This document shows, one piece after another, positions 5,824-7,030 of a stretch of 7,030 nt of DNA. Origin of the DNA: an uncultured Candidatus Melainabacteria bacterium (lineage in GTDB: Bacteria > Cyanobacteriota > Vampirovibrionia > Gastranaerophilales > Gastranaerophilaceae). The stretch lies in the NCBI GenBank assembly GCA_934754855.1, contig CAKVJR010000088.1, positions 1 through 7,030 of the forward strand, read 5' to 3'. Within the stretch, counting starts at the first letter, position 1. Each line of letters starts with the position of its first letter. A program made the position numbers and the translations under genes. The notes beneath the pieces are model-generated. The model was not told where the DNA came from. It did no database searches and was given only the letters and a program-made list of their open reading frames with translations.

Positions 5824-6474
5824 ATGAAAATGTTAAATGAGGTTGATGTGTCACAGACAGAAAATGTTGTGAGAAAATTCAATATTGCAGATTACAAAGA
5901 ACTTATTGAAACTTTGGCAAAGGTTGAATATAAGAGAATGTCTGCTCAGCATTTGGCGGAATATGACGAGATTGTCAATATCGCAACTCAAGTCATTCAT
6001 AAATTGTGTTCGTCCGCCCCGCCTGAAAAATATAACAGATCATACCTTTCAACGGCTGTAAAATGGGCTGTCAGAAATGAGGTGCGTCGTCGCTATAAAT
6101 GGTATGTTTTGAAAAGTAAACAGCAGGAAAATATGTTTGCAAATCAAGACCCTGCAAACGTCCGTGCTGCGGTTTATACAACAATTTTGTCCGTCGATGA
6201 ACTCACCGATAATGATAATCCCACTCAAATTAAGGACACTCATGAAACACCCGAAGAACAGGTCGTTTTCGGAGAAATGAGCAAGGCGATAAAAGAAGCA
6301 ATGAAACTTTTGCCCCCAAGAGAAAAAGAATTTATTGAGGCAAAATTCTTTGATGAAAAAAAACTCCGTGAAATGGCGGAAGAATACAATCTTTCCCCCT
6401 CTCGAATTTCTCGGATAATTCAATCGGGATTGAATAAAATTAAAAAAGAATTAGTCAGACGAAAACTGGCTTAG
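5824..6474 (+). CDS. Compact sigma-70 family RNA polymerase sigma factor
   Basis: Directs RNA polymerase to a set of promoters. From ATG 5824 the protein is 216 aa. Residues about 22-95 resemble sigma region 2: YDEIVNIATQVIHKL, then NRSYLSTAVKWAVRNEVRRR, the helix that usually contacts the -10 element. A polar linker of about 45 residues follows (96-140). Residues 141-211 are a clear region 4: EEQVVFGEMSKAIKEAMKLL, LPPREKEFIEAKF, and the helix-turn-helix LREMAEEYNL-SPSRISRIIQ at 181-200. No region 3 is evident, so the layout is ECF-like in size, though region 4 looks more like the FliA/SigB type. The frame is open back to 5761, but that part is AT-rich spacer. Starts at 5824, 5830 or GTG 5848 are all possible; the last has the best ribosome site (GAGG 5839-5842). 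An A8 run at 6356-6363 is in frame. No anti-sigma gene adjoins; a DUF47 gene follows 11 nt on. Confidence 0.82.
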   Translation: MKMLNEVDVSQTENVVRKFNIADYKELIETLAKVEYKRMSAQHLAEYDEIVNIATQVIHKLCSSAPPEKYNRSYLSTAVKWAVRNEVRRRYKWYVLKSKQQENMFANQDPANVRAAVYTTILSVDELTDNDNPTQIKDTHETPEEQVVFGEMSKAIKEAMKLLPPREKEFIEAKFFDEKKLREMAEEYNLSPSRISRIIQSGLNKIKKELVRRKLA

Positions 6475-6485
6475 ATTGAGGATTT

Positions 6486-7030
6486 ATGGCAAATTTTAAT
6501 ATATTTTCTATGTTTTCTAAGAAAAGAAATGACGTTTTTTACGAATATTTCCAAGAAAGTGCAGAAACCTGTAAACATGCGGCCGCATTGTTCTTGAGAA
6601 TACTTGAAAACGGCGTTACGGACGATGAAATGATTTCAGCCCGTCAGTACAAACACAAAAGTAATAAAATTTTCAGAAAAGTTTTGAAAGTTTTAAACCA
6701 ATCAAAATATACCCCGATTGACCGTGACGACATTCAAAGAATTTCGTCCATGCTTAACAAAATTACTAAAAAAATCGTAAAAGCATGTATGAATTACAGA
6801 GTTTATAGAATTGCCGAAGCAACCGACCATATGAAAATGCAGGCTCATACATTGATTTCTTCGACAGAAGAACTCGGCTATATTATGACAAATTTCAAGC
6901 GTAATACCTCTGCATCTGAAATTACCGATAGAAATTTGAAAATGAAAGAAATCGAAACCCGTGGCGATGAAATTCATTATATGGCTCTCGATGCACTGTT
7001 TTCGGGACAATATGACGCTCTTACGGTCAT
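6486..7030 (+). CDS. DUF47/PhoU-like protein, 5' part (runs off the window)
   Basis: The first 181 codons of a helical protein of the DUF47 family (PhoU_div), cytoplasmic proteins usually encoded beside Pit-type phosphate transporters and thought to regulate them. Start ATG 6486 follows GAGGA at 6478-6482. Family marks seen: the YTPIDRDDI block at 75-83 (family form tPidReDi), the YRVYRI helix at 104-109, and MKEIETRGDEIHYMALDALF at 153-172 with an intact E157-x3-D161 metal-type pair. The first repeat is odd. Where the family normally has E-x3-D, this protein has K56-x3-N60, and where it has D-x3-D it has N91-x3-K95, so the acidic metal site of that repeat appears lost. It lacks an obvious signal or membrane segment. 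It is very probably co-transcribed with the sigma gene. The family call rests on pattern recognition; a transporter gene downstream would support it. Confidence 0.75.
   Translation, partial: MANFNIFSMFSKKRNDVFYEYFQESAETCKHAAALFLRILENGVTDDEMISARQYKHKSNKIFRKVLKVLNQSKYTPIDRDDIQRISSMLNKITKKIVKACMNYRVYRIAEATDHMKMQAHTLISSTEELGYIMTNFKRNTSASEITDRNLKMKEIETRGDEIHYMALDALFSGQYDALTV

Noticed and set aside
6702..7010. Minus-strand open frame of 102 codons opposite the DUF47 gene
   Set aside because: Shadow of a convincing plus-strand gene; the peptide has unusual Cys, His and Phe content and no recognisable pattern. Similar shadows at 6049-6423, 4081-4338 and 1225-1443 were set aside for the same reason.

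Overview
The window reads as ordinary chromosome from an AT-rich bacterium with densely packed genes. The SurE sequence, with SGINHGPNLGSD followed by YSGTVS and AMEG, looks cyanobacterial. Together with the low GC and the aroC-aroK-aroB order, this suggests a non-photosynthetic gut relative of the Cyanobacteria (Melainabacteria/Vampirovibrionia, order Gastranaerophilales). That placement is inference from sequence style, not from a database search. No rRNA, tRNA, CRISPR array, insertion sequence or phage gene was seen.

Left part, plus strand (1-2760): a tightly coupled shikimate-pathway cluster. It holds the 3' end of aroC (chorismate synthase), then aroK (shikimate kinase, TTG start, overlapping aroC by 8 nt), then aroB (3-dehydroquinate synthase, overlapping aroK by 14 nt). 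After a 78-nt gap with a TATAAT box comes surE (5'-nucleotidase), closed by a hairpin terminator at 2733-2758.

Middle part, minus strand (5683 down to 2763): a three-gene unit. First is a 261-aa HEAT/ARM-like helical protein of unknown role. Next is a YraN/UPF0102 nuclease-fold protein that has no ATG, GTG or TTG start and appears to begin at ATT behind a good Shine-Dalgarno sequence. Last is a membrane glycosyltransferase of the GT39/PMT (GT-C) type with an extra N-terminal extracytoplasmic domain. The glycosyltransferase is broken by two separate single-base losses. Rejoining three reading frames gives a protein of about 579 aa whose stop lies 4 nt from the same hairpin, which therefore probably ends transcription from both sides.

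Right part, plus strand (5824 to the end): a compact sigma-70-family factor with regions 2 and 4 but no evident region 3, followed 11 nt later by a DUF47/PhoU-like gene that runs off the window. DUF47 proteins usually accompany Pit-type phosphate transporters, so a transporter gene may lie just beyond the window. The 140-nt divergent spacer between the HEAT gene and the sigma gene holds a 13-bp interrupted palindrome.

I did not find a clearly new multi-gene system. The points most worth a second look are the doubly frameshifted glycosyltransferase, the ATT-started yraN lying in frame with the upstream TAG, and the DUF47 protein whose first-repeat metal-site acids are replaced.
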